From the NCBI GenBank assembly GCA_029240815.1, contig JARDZO010000144.1, positions 1-13,728 on the forward strand: a stretch of 13,728 bases of DNA, given 5' to 3'. This DNA is from Brevibacillus sp. (GTDB lineage Bacteria > Bacillota > Bacilli > Brevibacillales > Brevibacillaceae). Positions 13,287 through 13,728 of the stretch are shown piece by piece. Under the pieces are notes generated by a model that worked only from the letters and a program-made list of their open reading frames with translations, was not told the origin of the DNA and did no database searches. Every line of letters begins with the position of its first letter. Position 1 is the first letter of the stretch. Both the position numbers and the translations under genes were made by a program.

Positions 13287-13308
13287 GAGTACAAGGGTAA
13301 CTGTACTC
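13287..13308. promoter_or_regulatory. Dyad upstream of the L,D-transpeptidase gene
   Basis: GAGTACA (13287-13293) and TGTACTC (13302-13308) form a perfect 7-bp inverted repeat with an 8-base spacer, 25 bases before the start codon. It may be an operator overlapping the promoter or a hairpin in the leader. I do not recognise the regulator. Confidence 0.35.
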
Positions 13309-13425
13309 TTATTATTTGTAACCTTGGGCTGAATTTATTCCCGATGAGTCCAGCAACATAGTATCAAGGTAAAAGCGCTTTTCCGCATACAACTCATGTG
13401 GAGTGTACAGTATTACTAAAATGGA

Positions 13426-13449
13426 AAGGGGCTAACGATTAAGCCCCTT
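13426..13449 (-). terminator. Perfect hairpin, possible minus-strand terminator
   Basis: AAGGGGCT (13426-13433) pairs with AGCCCCTT (13442-13449) around eight bases. On the minus strand TTTCCATTTT follows, a weak T-rich tail. It would close transcription from the remnant at 13457-13555. Confidence 0.4.
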
Positions 13450-13456
13450 GTAGTAT

Positions 13457-13555
13457 CTAGCCCATTACTTGAGGGTGGGCGATGCTGTAGTGAATCTCGA
13501 TAAAGCCGTCCTGATGGATTTCAATCTGTATCTCATTCCCGCGCCAGTTTTTCAA
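13457..13555 (-). pseudogene. Gene remnant resembling a serine-recombinase C-terminus
   Basis: A minus-strand frame of 32 residues from a TTG reads KNWRGNEIQIEIHQDGFIEI then HYSIAHPQVMG. The alternating strand pattern and DGxIEIHYS ending recall the C-termini of large serine recombinases, but this is a weak resemblance by eye. The frame is open upstream for about 10 codons to a TAA and has no ribosome site. It begins inside the T-tail of the neighbouring terminator, so it is probably not translated. Confidence 0.25.
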
Positions 13556-13584
13556 AAAACTGCCCTTTTTTGGTCTAGGGCAGT
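13554..13584 (-). terminator. Intrinsic terminator on the minus strand
   Basis: On the minus strand ACTGCCC (13584-13578) pairs with GGGCAGT (13565-13559), followed by TTTTTT. It lies about 30 bases after the stop of the partial gene at the window edge. CAGTTTTT/AAAAACTG just downstream can form a competing hairpin. Confidence 0.75.
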
Positions 13585-13614
13585 GTTATGCCTGGGCTGT
13601 TTTCGTCCATAAAA

Positions 13615-13728
13615 TTAATAAACGTTATATACATTTTCACATTCTTTCCCAGTCGGCTCATAAAAACAGTGAAGCTTGTATCTTCCTACGTGCGGCTGAT
13701 TATACCAGGTCGGCGGACATGGCTGGGG
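13615..13728 (-). CDS. Partial hypothetical protein cut by the window edge
   Basis: The last 37 residues of a minus-strand frame, entering at the window end and stopping with TAA at 13617-13615. It reads PQPCPPTWYNQPHVGRYKLH and then CFYEPTGKECENVYNVY, rich in Cys, Tyr and Pro, which recalls spore-coat or small secreted proteins, though no family is recognised. A terminator follows the stop at the expected distance, supporting a real gene. Confidence 0.45.
   Translation of the reverse strand, partial: PQPCPPTWYNQPHVGRYKLHCFYEPTGKECENVYNVY

Overview
The window looks like chromosome of an endospore-forming Bacillota, most like Brevibacillus. This is inferred from gene content, strong GGAGG ribosome sites, frequent TTG/GTG starts, a YhcN/YlaJ-type spore lipoprotein, and an FNR with a C-terminal cysteine cluster as in Bacillus. 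No rRNA, tRNA, CRISPR array or intact insertion sequence was seen.

Layout. 1-1600: a flavin reductase and a spore-type lipoprotein, then a gene-free stretch that can fold and ends in two hairpins. 1700-3540: an FNR-type promoter, hcp (hybrid cluster protein) and a damaged hemerythrin gene, closed by a strong terminator. 3546-3886: inverted repeats and a small unknown gene on the minus strand. 3911-4038: a divergent control region with two FNR-type sites. 4079-5608: a NarK-type nitrate/nitrite transporter fused to a C-terminal PAS domain. 5677-6381 (minus): fnr. 6491-11915: an FNR-type promoter followed by seven tightly packed genes: a membrane cytochrome-b-like protein, a NasC/NarB-type molybdenum nitrate reductase, a ferredoxin with four [4Fe-4S] clusters, a Tat-type Rieske protein, two small unknown proteins and a hemerythrin. 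11916-13728: a small acidic protein, a possible microprotein, an exported L,D-transpeptidase, and gene remnants with terminators.

How it fits together. The centre (about 1.7-11.9 kb) reads as an anaerobic nitrate island. NarK-PAS would bring in nitrate or export nitrite. The seven-gene operon would pass quinol electrons through a membrane subunit, the Rieske protein and the ferredoxin to a cytoplasmic molybdoenzyme. Hcp and the hemerythrins would deal with nitric oxide or other reactive nitrogen species. FNR is encoded between the transporter and the reductase. Four sites of the form TGTGA-N6-TCAC were found. For all four, a candidate -10 hexamer lies where the site centre would fall at -41.5, the usual position for FNR activation.

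The most novel points are the NarK-PAS fusion and the hybrid reductase operon, in which an assimilatory-type catalytic subunit sits with respiratory-type partners. The operon also has two unknown small proteins. Functions come from motif recognition by eye; no database search or structure prediction was run.
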